A stretch of 64,000 bases of DNA from Metellina segmentata (Eukaryota; Arthropoda; Arachnida; Araneae; Tetragnathidae): positions 38,598,437-38,662,436 of the forward strand of contig OX375873.1 in assembly GCA_947359465.1 (NCBI GenBank), read 5' to 3'. The notes under the pieces are model-generated. The model worked only from the letters and a program-made list of their open reading frames with translations, was not told the origin of the DNA and made no database searches. This document shows positions 22,995 to 49,296 of this stretch, piece after piece. Position 1 is the stretch's first letter. Each line of letters starts with the position of its first letter. Position numbers and translations under genes: made by a program.

Positions 22995-23526
22995 AGTTCA
23001 AACCCTCCAAAAACATAAAAAATTCGGGTATTTTTTTATAAAAAATAAAAATGTCTACAGCTAAGTTCTAATAGGGCGCAAAAGTAAGCTAATACATTTA
23101 ATATAAACGGTAAAAAATTGTTTAGATCAGTATATATCTCTTCCTCCCCAACGGGCGTCAAATAGCAGAAGAAAGGACATTTTTGCAAAATATCGACTTT
23201 TGCAATTACGGTAAAAACTGGTGAACAGTTTTTTTCTGCTATTTGGCCCCCGTTGGGGAGGCAAAGATATGTAACAATTTTTTTTATCTTTAGTATTGAA
23301 TGTATTAGCTTACTTTTGCGCGCTATTAGAACGTAGTTGTAAACATTTTTATTTTTTATAAAAAATGTCCGAATTTTGAGCTTTTTGGAGGGTTTGAACC
23401 CCTTGGGGAAGCAAAAGATATCAATAAATCGGGATGAAATTTTTTACACATCAGTTTTATTGCATGAACCAACCTATCCGCACTATTAGAATGTTATAGC
23501 AAACAAAATACCTTTTTTGACACACC
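22995..23526. repeat. long foldback (inverted-repeat) element
   Basis: The arms at about 22997-23175 and 23238-23400 are inverted copies. Read in one direction both contain TTCAAACCCTCCAAAAA, a TTTTTATAAAAAATAAAAATGT block, GCGCAAAAGTAAGCTAATACATT and CCTCCCCAACGGG. The arms agree over most positions by eye. A third, partial arm (GGGGAAGCAAAAGATAT...TATTAGAATGTTATAGCAAACAAAATACC) extends to about 23526. The spacer is about 60 bp. No gene is present. It is a MITE or foldback element capable of forming a hairpin of about 180 bp. Confidence 0.8.
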
Positions 23527-25430
23527 CTACTGAATATCCACTTGAAGAGTCAGACATCTAATCGAATTAAGAACTGAATTACGGATATTATAGTTTCAAT
23601 TAATCTATTTAATTCGTCTATTTTGCAGAAACTTGTACTGGAACAGCGATTGTTGAAAATGCACTGTAAACCTTCGAGAGAAAAATTTGAAATGTATATT
23701 TGGTACCATACAGGCAAATGGAGTGTGTCGCACAAGATTTAATTTCAAGTTATGCCATCTATACATAGAACCAGATAGTATTAAATACATAAGAGCACAG
23801 AGAAAGATATTTTCTGTGCATACCATTCGAATTCCTGGTCAAATGATGTTGGAACGCGTTTACGAACTCGCGATTATCATCATTTTGATAAAACGTATTT
23901 AGTTGGAATCGTTTGTAATGCTTTGTGATGATAAAATTACCTTTATATGCGGAACATCAGTTCGATTTCATATTTGAACGATGATGCTTTTCCTGACCGC
24001 GTTCCGGAAATAGGTTGTTACAGAATGAAGGCGTGGGTTTACGCTGATATTTTTATTCTATTTATGCCTATTTAGTTTATCGTTGACTTTGTTGAATTGG
24101 GTCTACCACCTTTCTCCCACCCGCTGATAAATGAGTAAAAAGCTTTCTGGGCGGACCAATTCGAATGAGACCCAGAACTAAAAAGCTAGATTTGATGAGA
24201 CTGATTGTGAAAACTTGGTGTTTGTAATGGAAGCCTCAAAAGAACTTTTTTAATAACAGGTCGAGATGGTAACAAAAACATCGAGAAGGCTCACACTGGT
24301 CGGACAAGCCTATGAAGATGATATATTGGATACTTAGGATGCATATTTTTATTTCATGAGGGGTTCGTAATTTAAACTGGTACTGGAATCCATTCTCTAC
24401 TTAGTACTGGTGTTTGGAGTACAGATGTATTGAACTTCTCAATAATTTGAGTACAACTCTTGGAAACATATATGAAACAACACATGGCTTTTGGAAGAAA
24501 GATCTTTTGTCTATTCAGAATGCATATTCTCGATATAATTTTTAATTAATTTGCATTTCAGTAGAACAAACAACTCAAAACATAAGAGGGTCATTATGTT
24601 TTTCGAAACATTAAGACTATTTGTTATACAGTAAAATGTACGATTTCAGTAACAGATTTGTGTTCTATCTATGATGATTACAATTTAAATGTAAAATAAA
24701 TCCTATGGCATACATTAATGGCATTTCGTAACGACTGTTCGTTTTTTCCGTGAACAGAACGACAAGTAACAGGTCTGTAAAAGTTTAATTAAAAAAACTC
24801 GTTTAAAAAGTTTTGGTATTTGAGTTATTGAGTTTAACAAATAAAAGAACTTTTTCAAGCATTTTTATTATGTCACATTTTCGCACAAAACTGATATCAA
24901 GTTACATATGTAACGTATTCAGTAACAAAATGTAATATTTTTCAAATTACCATTTCTACATTGTGTTTGTTAATATCATTGTTGTTTTTTTCATGCCTGA
25001 AAGGAAAGCAGTAAAAATAGATTAATATCTTGAAAAAAAATTTTAACTTTTCTAACTTTGTAGTATATCCAAAACAACGTTTTATGGCACGAAGTTTGTG
25101 TACTGATTAAAGTCCATGTGTGTGAATCTTCCAACAGTAATCCGCCCTCATCCTAATGAGTTTATCCGTTAACATACCAATGCCCTTGGTACCTTTTTTG
25201 CATATCATGAATATCTTGGTGTTAAATTTCACCCCGATTCTCACTCATAGGTCACCTCCTTGAATGAAATCCAAGCGGCATTCTGTTTTTCCATGACTGT
25301 TTCTATCTTTGAATCAAATATAATTTTTTTAATATTAAGTTCAGTAAATATTCCTCTTCAATTTCACTTCGTGAAAACTTGTAAATTAGACATAAAAAGC
25401 AGTCTAAATCCTTAGACAAGGCTTTGACAA
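23527..25430. other. no gene seen
   Basis: About 1.9 kb of AT-rich sequence without open frames over about 75 codons and without recognised motifs. Confidence 0.45.
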
Positions 25431-25437
25431 ATTTTCA

Positions 25438-26760
25438 TTAGTCCAGGATTGTTTGAAGGGTAGTCATAGTCATAGTCATATAGAGTGGGGAGGTCAGGAA
25501 AGCCCTAGGTGCTGATTCCACTAGGGAATATTGCACCAAACCCCATTGTTTTTCGATACTCCTGTCAGAGAAAGACAGATTCCTTGAGAAAGGCCAAAAG
25601 GCTTTTGAAAGGTTCTTCGTGAATTGTATCAAGTTCTGTTCCAAGACCTAGACTTGAGTGCCTTATGTGAAGCAGAGCTTCGCATTCAAAAAGTATGTGG
25701 TGGGCAGTTTCCTCCACCATATTGCATTTTCTGCATATAGGTTCTTCTTTAAAGATTCCCATCCTATGAAGGTGTTTTCTTAGGTGATAGTGGCCTGTGA
25801 GAAATCCAACTATCACCCTCATCTTACTCCTGCTAAGACGAAGGATCTGAGAAGATGTTTTCATAGAAGGTTCTTGAATCATAAGCCTTGCATGTTTTTG
25901 ATTGGTGGTTTGCTTCCACTTTTTTGTAGTTTCTTTCAGCATTCTTTCTCCTACCACCCTTTTTACGGTAGTCTTAGAGATCCCGCAAAAAGGCTCAGGG
26001 CTTAAAGGTAGGTCTGCAGTCCCCAGTTTGGCTATCTTATCTGCATTTTCGTTTCCTTCTACACCAGTATGCCCTGGTACCACCGGATAAACAGGATGTT
26101 GGGGCAGCCTGCTGTTCCGTTGGGCTACTCAGGAATGCCGATAGGTTCCTAGGAGATGCCTGGGTGTGAGCCTCTGACCACCCCTCGGCACGAATCTATG
26201 AAGAAAACTTTTCCGGCTCAAAACGGACCTAAGGTTGACTGATATCATTGAGCCGGACCACCTATCTTCAGCGCACACATTCCGGGGTCGACCACGTCCA
26301 CGCCCTATCGTGTTCATCCTGGGCAGATAAGGGTTTTTCGGACGGCGCGTCACTAGGCCCACTTCTAAAATTTCTCATTAGAGGCTTTCCCTAGCTTCGG
26401 CTAATCCGCTGTGGGTTTTCAGTAACTCGGTACGGAGGGGTCTGCTTCCATTCGAAGGAAGGAAGTATGCCCTGGTACCCAAGTAAGAAAGATCCTATTA
26501 TGGGTCCCCAAGTTTGAAGGGTAGTAAGAACTTTGGGTCTTTACATTACAGCTCGGCTGTATTACATTATTTGTATCAGGTTGTAAGACTTGCCTGAGTG
26601 GCCATTCATTTTGAATCCTATGCGTATTCTTTACTTGGCTATCTCACTTACAGAGAAGGCGTGGACACATTGTATCGAGAACTAATAAGTTCTCTTACAT
26701 CTTTACGAAGTCCAATACCTCTAACAGATCATTTAATTCGCTTTGAATTAAGTTAGGGCT
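25438..26760 (-). pseudogene. non-LTR retrotransposon fragment (RNase H end)
   Basis: The minus-strand coding shows the RNase H region of a LINE of the Jockey/I/R1 type: IFLTW, then VPGHTGVEGNENADKIAKLG (the last catalytic region), followed by the C-terminal zinc-knuckle-like ICRKCNMVEETAHHILFEC. The frame is open for 172 codons (25565-26083). The Trp of TWVPGHTG is separated from the rest by an insertion at 26082-26463. Upstream (26480-26760) coding is recognisable only in pieces with stops and the reverse transcriptase is absent, so this is a 5'-truncated, dead copy. Confidence 0.85.
26066..26479. mobile_element. retroposed insertion with 16-bp TSD inside the LINE
   Basis: AGTATGCCCTGGTACC occurs exactly at 26066-26081 and 26464-26479, flanking 382 bp of GC-richer sequence. 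Removing the insert restores the RNase H reading frame across the junction, so it is a true insertion into the LINE. The insert has an open minus-strand frame (26129-26362) rich in Arg, but no family that I recognise. No poly(A) or TIR is evident. It may be a short retroelement or a retrocopy of an unknown RNA. Confidence 0.85.
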
Positions 26761-28100
26761 CATTACTAGAGGGCTCAGGAATGAATTCTTCATCATCACT
26801 TTCAGAAATCTCTTCTAAGTGGCAAGCAGTTTAATCCAGATTTCTAGAAGCTGATTCCATCCGGTACATGTCTAATTTCAGATTGAAGGTTGTGTTAGAA
26901 AAATGTTATTCGTACTATTTTAGTTACAGCAGTGTATTTTTCACAAGCAAGGATAACACTCGCCCCTGTTGTGTTTCTTCGGTTACTTCCAAATGATTGG
27001 AATACCAAAAACAACATCTTTGTTCTTTCCTTTTGTCCACTGCCTAAGTTCTTGAACACAAGCAGATCAGACTTTATTTGGAGCCTTGGGTGTTTCGTGA
27101 TACCGAGTTTTACACCTCAAAGGCGTAGTAAACCTTTTCCATAAGTTCAGTTACGCTCTGCTTGCACTTCTAGATAACAAACTTTCCACCTGTGTAACAA
27201 AAATAAATTTTCCTGTTTACTTAATCTTTAGAGGTCATTTTAGCTTTACAATACTTAAAAACAATACACAACACTTGATATTCAGTTCGGAATTTTAAAA
27301 TGACCAACATAAAAAAAATATTCACTAAAAAGGATGTTATTCACACATTATCTATTAAATTTTATTTCTAAAATTTATAATTTATACTATATATGAAACA
27401 GTCAAATATTATCTACATTATCCATATGTAAGGAAACATTTACACTTCATCGGAGACCTTAGATGTAGGTTGTGTAATTTGAAATAATATTTTCCCTTGG
27501 CGAAAATTCCTAACGTGGTAGAGAAAAATGGATTTTACTTTAAAATCTTGCATTCAAAATTACACTAAAATCACAAAAGGAAACAAAAACAACTTTTTCA
27601 TTGAATACCACACAACATCCTTCACATAACAAAATAACTCTTTAGCATACAAATTTCGGCTCAACAAAGCAAGCATGGAGATACAAATGTTGATCAGATT
27701 ACTTTATATTAAGTTATAATAAATGCCCGAACGCACAACAAGCATGGTCTATGCTCACCATGAAAAATTATCTATGATTCCAAAATCACAAAGAATAATT
27801 TCCTCGTTTAGAATTCTGAAATATTTACGACCAAGTTCAAAGTGCCATCAAAGAACTCTCTCTTCCAAATATTTCCCCAAAACGTGAAACAAAAGTCCTT
27901 GGAAAAGGACCCTGTTAATGAAAATTTTTCTTTCTCTGCTCGAATACGGTATGCAAAGGACATCAAAGCGTGATAAATAACAAAACTTTCTGTGTGTCAC
28001 GATAAAACTTTTTTATTGCGGCGAGGACGAGCCAATCAAGCGATAACGCAACGGCCTTGGAAATCAATCTATGGCAACCCTGCTTGTTTGGATGGATGGG
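26761..28100. other. AT-rich DNA upstream of the Kunitz gene
   Basis: No gene motif was found. A 70-codon + frame (26932-27144) has no recognisable features. Confidence 0.45.
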
Positions 28101-28104
28101 AGTG

Positions 28105-28125
28105 AGCGAATATATATATATGAGC
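28105..28125 (+). promoter_or_regulatory. putative TATA box of the Kunitz gene
   Basis: TATATATATA at 28111-28120 lies about 30 bp upstream of a likely leader exon ending in a perfect donor, and follows a relatively GC-rich stretch (CAACCCTGCTTGTTTGGATGG). Position and context fit a core promoter, but transcription start evidence is absent. Confidence 0.4.
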
Positions 28126-28144
28126 GGATAAATCCGAAACTAGT

Positions 28145-28194
28145 ATTACTGTACCTTTCCAACTCATTGACTCTCCTCACATATCAGCATTCAG
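28145..28194 (+). other. putative non-coding leader exon of the Kunitz gene
   Basis: This stretch without an ATG ends in CAG at 28194, directly followed by GTAAGT, a perfect 5' splice site. The nearest acceptor before the signal-peptide ATG is CCATAG at 31988-31993, so the first intron would be about 3.8 kb. The 5' boundary is estimated from the TATA box. The alternative is an unrelated transcript or a promoter nearer to 31.8 kb. Confidence 0.4.
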
Positions 28195-31100
28195 GTAAGT
28201 TTATTTTCAAATTTTGTAAAAAGCGTAACTGATGGTGAATTTTTATTTTTTACGCGAACATTTCATTTTTGGAATAATTTGAAACAAAAAATAGGAATTC
28301 ACAATGTGACAGCTCTGTTTTAAATTATCTGTAGAATTTAGTTTAAAATTTTTTGCGAATATCAACAATTGAAGAGAAAGTTAGTTTGTTTTAAGAACTC
28401 TGAAAAATTGGATTTCAAATTTCTTCTTTTTTCTGTGAGGAAAATAGTGTTAATGTTTTCTTTCGTGATAACTTTTCTACATCTCGAACTAATTCATCAT
28501 GTAACCTTTTCAATCATATTTAAAGTCGAGACAAAATATTCAAACCAATTGTAACGAATTTTTAGTTCTCGTTGAAGAGGTAATGAACGAAATGCGTAAT
28601 TTAGCATTTCTCAAACTTTTCATGGTGAGAACTCTATTCTGCTTAACACTTTTCAATAAATATCTAACCAAGTATAAAAAGAAGCATTTATTGAGTTACA
28701 AAACTTAGCTAACAATGTTTAATTTGGTGCGATTACTTGATAACATAGACATATTTTTTTTTCAAATTTAGCATTAAAATATTAATCTTTTAGGAAGCTT
28801 TGTAGAATGAATTTATACATGAATATTTTAGGAAACATATTATAACGAGGACCATGTCATTATTATAATATGTTTTGAGGAACAATGCATTTTTCAGAGT
28901 GTAGTTACTGGACCCCGTATCACAGTTTGAGAAACCGGTACAATTTCAAGAACAAATACAACTCAAAGTTTGCTTTAGAATGGATGATTGACATTTTAGT
29001 TTCAACTCAACTCTTTCTTACTTGCTTAATTAGGTTCAATTCATGAAAACCTGGCAAAAACGCTTCAGGTATGCTGTTGTAGGAACACATTTCTAAATAG
29101 ACTAGGTTTCAATTTCTAGGGGTAAATTTACGTGCGTCAAAGCTTGAGATTGTTTTGGTACGAAAATCTAACTTTTAAAAAAGGAATTTTTCTATCGTTT
29201 AAAATATACTCATTTAGGTTCATTGCAAAGACATGGAACAAAAGCAAAACATCCATTGCGATAAAATTTATCTAGCCCTCGTATAACAAATAAAAATGAA
29301 CATAGAGCGACAAACAAAATCAACAAGATAAATTATGATGAAAATCGAAATTTTCGACAGATAACTGTCGGTTGAGATTGTATCTGGAATAGCAGCTGAA
29401 ATTTTGAGGTTAGTTAACTCAGAGTATCAACAAGGATCGCCTTTCATTATGGTGAATAATGAAAAGTATGCGGATAATGTCATTAGATGGATTCACAATC
29501 TTTTTTGCATCCTTTAAAGTATCCGGACACGTTCGAGAACCTTTTTTTAAATGTCGCATAGAAATATTTTAATGATATTTTTATGTTTAGTGTTATTGCA
29601 TTGGGCTATAAATATTTAAAATATGTATTAATAATTTTGTGAAAATGATAATTATGCATCACATTTTACAGAAATTTGTCAAAAACTTCAAATGGGCTAA
29701 ATGAAAATCTATTCAACCAATCAAAATGAACTACTTGCATTTTTCTTGGGAAGGAACTAGAATCAAAAGGATATTTAAATAAACAAAAACTTTACAGTCG
29801 ATCGAAAAATTAATACATGATTTTTGATAGTTTTACAGTCCTATTTCTTAAATAAAGGGCCATAATTAAAAAACTTATCAAATTAGCATAAATATTCTAG
29901 TTTATTCACTAGACAATATTATAAAGTAACAATTTCTCAAAGTTTTACGATGATCCATCAATAACTTTTTGTGTTATAATATTTGAAGTGAGGAAATAAT
30001 GCATAAAAATTAATTTAGAGTACAAAATAGTTTGAAGTGTATCGTTTGCTCTTTCTTGTTTTTACTGTCTGTGTAAACAATTTTGTTCTTCTCTTCTCTT
30101 AAAAAATGCTCACAATATTTCCAAAATTGAACGAAATTTAAACAAAAAATCACCATTTAAACATTTAAGAAACTTTTCTAAAACTACATTTGCCAAAAGA
30201 AAGTAAATTTTAAGCTTAAATTTTGACAGGTTTTGGGTCTTTAAACGGCTTTTTCTGGTATTTTCCATACCTACTTCCGGTTTTCTCGCCTTGATTAAAA
30301 TCTTAAAATCTCTGCAACTAAATTAACTTAGAGAAAAAATCAAATATATTTTGGAAAGCCAAATAAATACTCTATCAAATAAAATCAAATAATTTTTTAA
30401 TTTTTGGTCAAAAATGACATTTTTAACATGTTCGGTTACCCTAAACTAATGAGTACTGTTATGAGTGGTTAAGAAAGCAATAAAACTAAATATAATTACG
30501 TCTTGTGATATTTTTTATGAAAAAATAGTTATATAACAAAACACGAAATTGAAAGCAGTCAGAAATATCATTCTAAAACAGTTCTGAAACTCTCCTTTCG
30601 AATTTCTCTAATAAAATTGAAGTTTCGCATCTCTGCTCACAGGTGGTAAAACAATAGTAAGTCTTGCTGCTTTGAAAATATATGGAGTTAAATCGTACTG
30701 CATATCAAGTAAATGAACACAACTCAAAGACAAGTCCGATTCACAAATGGAAAACCAGTTTTCTATCTCACATGTACACATTAAAACGTGAGTAAACAGA
30801 TTAGTGTGAAGTCGAAAGTATTGATTTTAGTGTATGAAGGTTATGGGGAGATCATTCATCGATATCTCTTATTTTAGGGGAATCTGATCTATCCCCCATT
30901 AAAAGCCTGCAACGGAAGGTAACTTGCATACCATCGGCTTTTCCTACTGACAGATAAAAAAGCAGCATCTGTCAGTGTATCGAGCGTATCGTTGAACATC
31001 CTATCTTTTATTGCAGCCTTTTGACAAAACAAATATTCCCTCATAACTGCACATTGATACCTATGAATGATCACACACGCCATAAAGAAACCGTGTCAAC

Positions 31101-31290
31101 TTTGGAGAGCAACATATAAACATCCTTCTATCAGTGAAATTAGATTCATGATACAACTCACTCCAAATGTGGTAAAAATAGCACTTAAATTTAATTTTGT
31201 AAAACAAAGTTGTTACAAGTTGGTAAACGTACTTCTTGTGCTTCGTCGGACGCGGCTTAGATTAACTAAATTAAATCAGTATATGTCAGT
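28195..31290. other. leader intron of the Kunitz gene, no other gene seen
   Basis: Strongly AT-rich with only short frames. Nothing beyond the putative intron assignment can be supported. Confidence 0.4.
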
Positions 31291-31299
31291 TCCTGTGCT

Positions 31300-31720
31300 G
31301 CATCTGATAAATTTTGCTTTTGATGAGATACCTTGCCCATGAATATCTGACCAATTTTGCGAAGGACGAGATACCTTGTTCATCAATATCTGACCAATTT
31401 TACTTTTGACGGGATACCTTGTCCATCAACATCTGAAAAATTTTGCCTTTGACAAGATAGATACCTTGTCTATCAATATCTGACCAATTTTGCTAATGAC
31501 AAGTTACCTTGTCCATCAATATCGACAAATTTTTCTAATGGCGAGATACCTTATCCACCAATATCCGACCAATTTTGTTAATGTGACGAGTTATCTCGAT
31601 ATCAAGATATTTGCCAATTTTTCAATGATTTCGAGATAAAATTTTGTAAGTTTTCTTCTGATGATAAAATATCCATCAAGATCTGATCAGTTTTGCTAAT
31701 GATGAGATACATCTTCGATA
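31300..31720 (+). repeat. 43-bp tandem repeat, array 1
   Basis: About nine diverged units of 43 bp follow the pattern GAGATACCTTGTCCATCAATATCTGACCAATTTTGCTAATGAC. The array ends near 31735 with CAACCGACAGGAGG. It is the same family as the array at 33935-34545 but has lost the central palindrome in most units (ACCTTG replaces ATCTCG). Confidence 0.85.
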
Positions 31721-32011
31721 CAACCGACAGGAGGTTCAATGTTAAAATACCATCGCTATTTTATATTTTTATAAATTATATAATATTTAAGATTTTAAAG
31801 GACTCGACGCTACAGTAATGTATTTCAGTAAGACTTTACAACGTTTATTTATGAGTAGGAAGAGAATGACTTTTCTTACATTTCAAATAAATGTTCTACA
31901 GCCAACTTTTAAGCATTGTACAGTAGTTTCAACAAATTTGAACTTTTATCCAATTCAAGAGAATGTTTTTGATCCCAAATTTCTATTCCATAGATCTAAA
32001 AGGATTCAAAA

Positions 32012-45987
<13,976 letters not shown>

Positions 45988-46010
<23 letters not shown>

Positions 46011-46170
46011 AACGGAGATTGAAACCATCATACAGAGCTTCCCTCACACAATTTGTTTTACCGATGTTGTCTTACTGAGTATTTATTTTATGTCTCATGT
46101 ATTTTTGCATTTATAGTCATACGCAAATCACTGTGTAACCTTCATGCAGCAATAAAATTGCTTTCATTTC
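45988..46170 (+). CDS. Kunitz gene, terminal exon and 3' UTR
   Basis: The acceptor TTTTTCTGCTTTCAG ends at 45987. Joining in phase 1 gives GNSSETS and a TAG stop at 46008-46010, with one NSS sequon. The 3' untranslated region carries AATAAA at 46151-46156, so cleavage is expected about 10-25 bases later. The coding part is only 23 nt and could be missed by gene finders. RNA evidence would settle it. Confidence 0.7.
46151..46156 (+). terminator. polyadenylation signal of the Kunitz gene
   Basis: The canonical AATAAA, followed by a T-rich stretch (TTGCTTTCATTTC), lies 140 bases after the stop codon. Confidence 0.65.
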
Positions 46171-46199
46171 AAAGGTTTTGCATTCTAATTCATTTGAAT

Positions 46200-46452
46200 A
46201 TTTGTAGTAAGATTTCAAAAGAGAAGTGGCTTGTTCATGGGCTTACGAATCGACTTGAGTCAATTTGCTATCGAAGCACAGGCTAGTGTTTTTAATCAGG
46301 CTGGATGATCACTTTAACTAATCAGTAATTTGTCCCCCATTAGAATTCGTGTTTTTTTCCACAACCACTTGTCAGATCTGAAACCGAGATTACCGGAAGG
46401 AATAACATGGAGTTGTGAACCCATTGTCAGTCTATTTCGTTAGAAGGTCGAT
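46200..46452. repeat. MITE copy, TTAGAAGGTCGATG-ended
   Basis: It is about 250 bp, paralogous to 62568-62842 and 60953-61200 (shared GTAAGATTTCAA, CTTGAGTC.ATTTGCTATC, TAATCA.TAATTTGT, ATTCGTG.TTTTTCCACAA). The right end GTCTATTTCGTTAGAAGGTCGATG is intact. The left inverted end is not recognisable here. It lies just beyond the Kunitz polyadenylation site. Confidence 0.65.
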
Positions 46453-46534
46453 GAGATAACAGTATAATCATTCCTACTCAGACAAAACATCTAGGATTAA
46501 TCCTAGATACACACTTAAATTGGTCAAAATATAC

Positions 46535-47206
46535 GCAATCTATACTAAATAAATTTATGTTATAAAAGGATGTGCTTGTTTGTCTGTCTGCTTGTTTCGC
46601 AGCCATAAAATCCTGACGATCTATGGCATTTACAGCAATGAAATTTAGTACACAGGTAGTCTAAATTTTTCTCAATTTTGGGGTCGTGGCGGAATTTTAA
46701 AATTCAATCTAGAAGATTTTTAAATGAATTTAATAGTTTTATTCTCTACTTGGTTCGTCAACGCCTCTCTTCCGCCATAGAAGAATAACCCCAATCTTGA
46801 CTTTTCTACCCACGTGACCTTGCAGTCAGCCTTGGAACCATGCCAATTTTTTCATCGCCCCGGAGAACGCTCAGATCAAACTCAGATCTTTGATTTTGCG
46901 CTTAGGAATGTTTTTCCAGTCAGACGATAAATCTTTTAACTATAGTCACAGTTCTTTTTTCTATCTCCTAAACCGTTAAATATAGAGTAAACATTTCAAC
47001 GAATTTGAAATCTGCGGAAAATTTCATTTAGATTGATATCTAAAAATATGATTTTCTTTAAATAAATAATTTTTTAATTGAATATATCTTCAACGGATTT
47101 GAAATCTGCTGCAAATTTTACACCAGATTAATACCTTACACCACGGCGTTGCCCTTTAAACAAACACCAACGCCGGGCTAGCCACACAGTGGCTAGTAAA
47201 TTTATA
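46535..47206 (+). mobile_element. Helitron-like non-autonomous element
   Basis: It starts with TAAATTTATGTTATAAAAGGATGTGCTTGTTTGTCTGTCTG and ends with CAACGCCGGGCTAGCCACACAGTGGCTAGTA, a GC-rich terminus with the inverted pair CTAGCCAC/GTGGCTAG. There are no inverted terminal repeats. The layout is that of the Helitron/Helentron repeats common in arthropods. No protein is encoded. Confidence 0.6.
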
Positions 47207-48100
47207 AGAACAAAGGACTACTTCTTCCTACTGCTTGCTCGTTGTTCCGCTTTCCAGAAACAACAAACTCTTAACACATCTCTACTGTATCTTCCCAATT
47301 CTAACTTATGCTTCTCCCATTTTAGGGACGTAACCAAATCTGACATTTAAAACATCTAAATTATAGGGAAACTACAAACAAGCATCATCAGAACTATTGC
47401 AAAAACCAAGATGGATACAAAAGTAATGATATCGCTACTGCTCTTTAAATTCCCACAGTTCGTCGAAAATCATGTCACACTCCCAAAAGGTTTTTGTCAA
47501 ATCCTCTTACCCTTGTTGATAACTCATCGATAAAACAAATCGCAATTTAGGACCCCATGCTATCCCCAAAATAAATCAAGACCAAGTGCTAGGATGTTTC
47601 TCGGAAGATGAAATCCTTACTCAGACCTTAAGAAAATGGCTAAACAACAACTTTTAACCCCTTACTGAAATCCATAAAGGTGCAAAATTAACTATCTACA
47701 TTAAACTACAAATCACAATAAGCATAATAAGGACAAGCATTCCACAAAATAAATTAACTCAGACTACGTACTAAAGTAGAATATAAGAATACGAATATCA
47801 GAATACGAGAATCAGACTACGAATAAAGTAGAATAAGCAAGAGGCCCCTCCAATTTTATTAAATTTTATGTGATGATATTATTTTCAGAACTGTAAGAAT
47901 TAATTATTGAAATATTTATTCCAAGTTTTCAGTCCTAATTTCCCAAATTTCTTCGGCTCCACGGCCCATTTTCAAAGAAAACTTTTTCTGCACCCCTTCT
48001 AGAAAACTCTATATCAGCTAATAAGCTGTAAGTGTAGGTATGTGCCAATAACTTTTGAATTTCTCTAAAATATTTATGTAATTTTAGAATCTCAGATGCT
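47207..48100. other. no gene seen
   Basis: AT-rich. One short run of GAATACGAGAATCAGACTACG-like words near 47770-47830 is internally repetitive. Nothing else is supportable. Confidence 0.4.
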
Positions 48101-48560
48101 AGTTTCGAAATAATTCTCCTTGGAATAGTAATTTTAAAGCTCTCAATTAAAATGAAGTAACAAAAATAAATTCCACACAAGCCACTGGATTGCTGGTTTG
48201 ACTGGAAAATTCCAAGTAGTTTCGAAATAAAACTACTTGGAATAGTAATTTTAAAGCTCTAATTAAAATGAAGTAACACAAATAAATTTCACACAAACCA
48301 CTGGATTGCTGGTTTTATTGGTAAATTCCAAGTAGTTTCGAAATAAAACTACTTGTAATAGTAATTTTAAAGCTCTTAATTAAAATGAAGTAACACAAAT
48401 AAATTTCACACAAACCACTGGATTGCTGGTTTTATTGGAAAATTCCAAGTAGTTTCGAAATAAAACTACTTGTAATAGTAATTTTAAAGCTCTTATTAAA
48501 ATGAAGTAACAAAAATAAATTCCATACAAGCCACTGGATTGCTGGTTACTATTGATAATT
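48100..48560. repeat. tandem repeat of about 118 bp with built-in hairpin
   Basis: There are four copies of a unit of about 118 bp with AGTAATTTTAAAGCTCT.AATTAAAATGAAGTAACA and CCACTGGATTGCTGGTTT. At each internal junction CCAAGTAGTTTCGAAATA is followed by AAACTACTTGG (11-bp arms, 7-base loop), decaying to CTTGTAA in two junctions. Confidence 0.9.
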
Positions 48561-48930
48561 GAGGCGTTGACGTTCAAAAGGTGGTAAGTAGCAAAAACTA
48601 AATGTTATAGGACAGGCAAGTTGAAGGTTTCACTTACCTCCTTCTGAGAGCCAAGAGTGATTAAGTTTTAGTTAGTGACATCTTGTGGGTTTTTTTGGAA
48701 CTAGACTTCGGGAACTTACCTTCTTTTCAGTGTTACATCCATTGGTAGAATCATTTCAATGAAATAACCGATTTGGCATTTATCTATTTTTCAATGTCAA
48801 TGCCTCAATTAATATTAAAATAATCACGAATGAGAAGAATAAGCCTTGTGTGCTGTGGTTTGAATGCATATTCTTGTAGTAAATTTGCCAAAACATGCTC
48901 TTATTTCTACCGCTATGTAAGTCGAAAAGT

Positions 48931-49222
48931 AGGTAATTGATTTAACTTCGCGTAGAAGCAACACAACAAGCTATTGGAGATGGTCCGTGATCAATCCCGA
49001 GGAGAAGAATCCGAGGGTCGTAATTTTTAACCACTGCCAGATGATGAGGTTAACACTTGAGATATGTCACCCAACTCTCCAAACTTCCACACATTAAGTA
49101 CATTTGAGTGTACGACACATGAAGCCAATACCAGGCCCCACGTACACGACTGTCCTTGGCTGGATCCAGTTTCAAATTGGAAACTCTTCAGTTTCTAATC
49201 CACTGCTATTCCATTCCGCAGC
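48931..49222 (-). repeat. tRNA-derived SINE, diverged
   Basis: The inverted copy has its 3' end at the left (AACTTCGCGTAGAAGCAACACAACAAGC) and its head at the right (read inverted, GGAATAGCAGTGGATTAGAAACTG and TTTGAAACTGGATCC around the B box). It is more diverged than the other copies. Confidence 0.75.
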
Positions 49223-49296
49223 CCAGTGTATGTCGGAAATGCATGCGTGATATGGAAGGCTTAAAGTTACAGTGATGTAAGTCACTTTTTCAAAAA

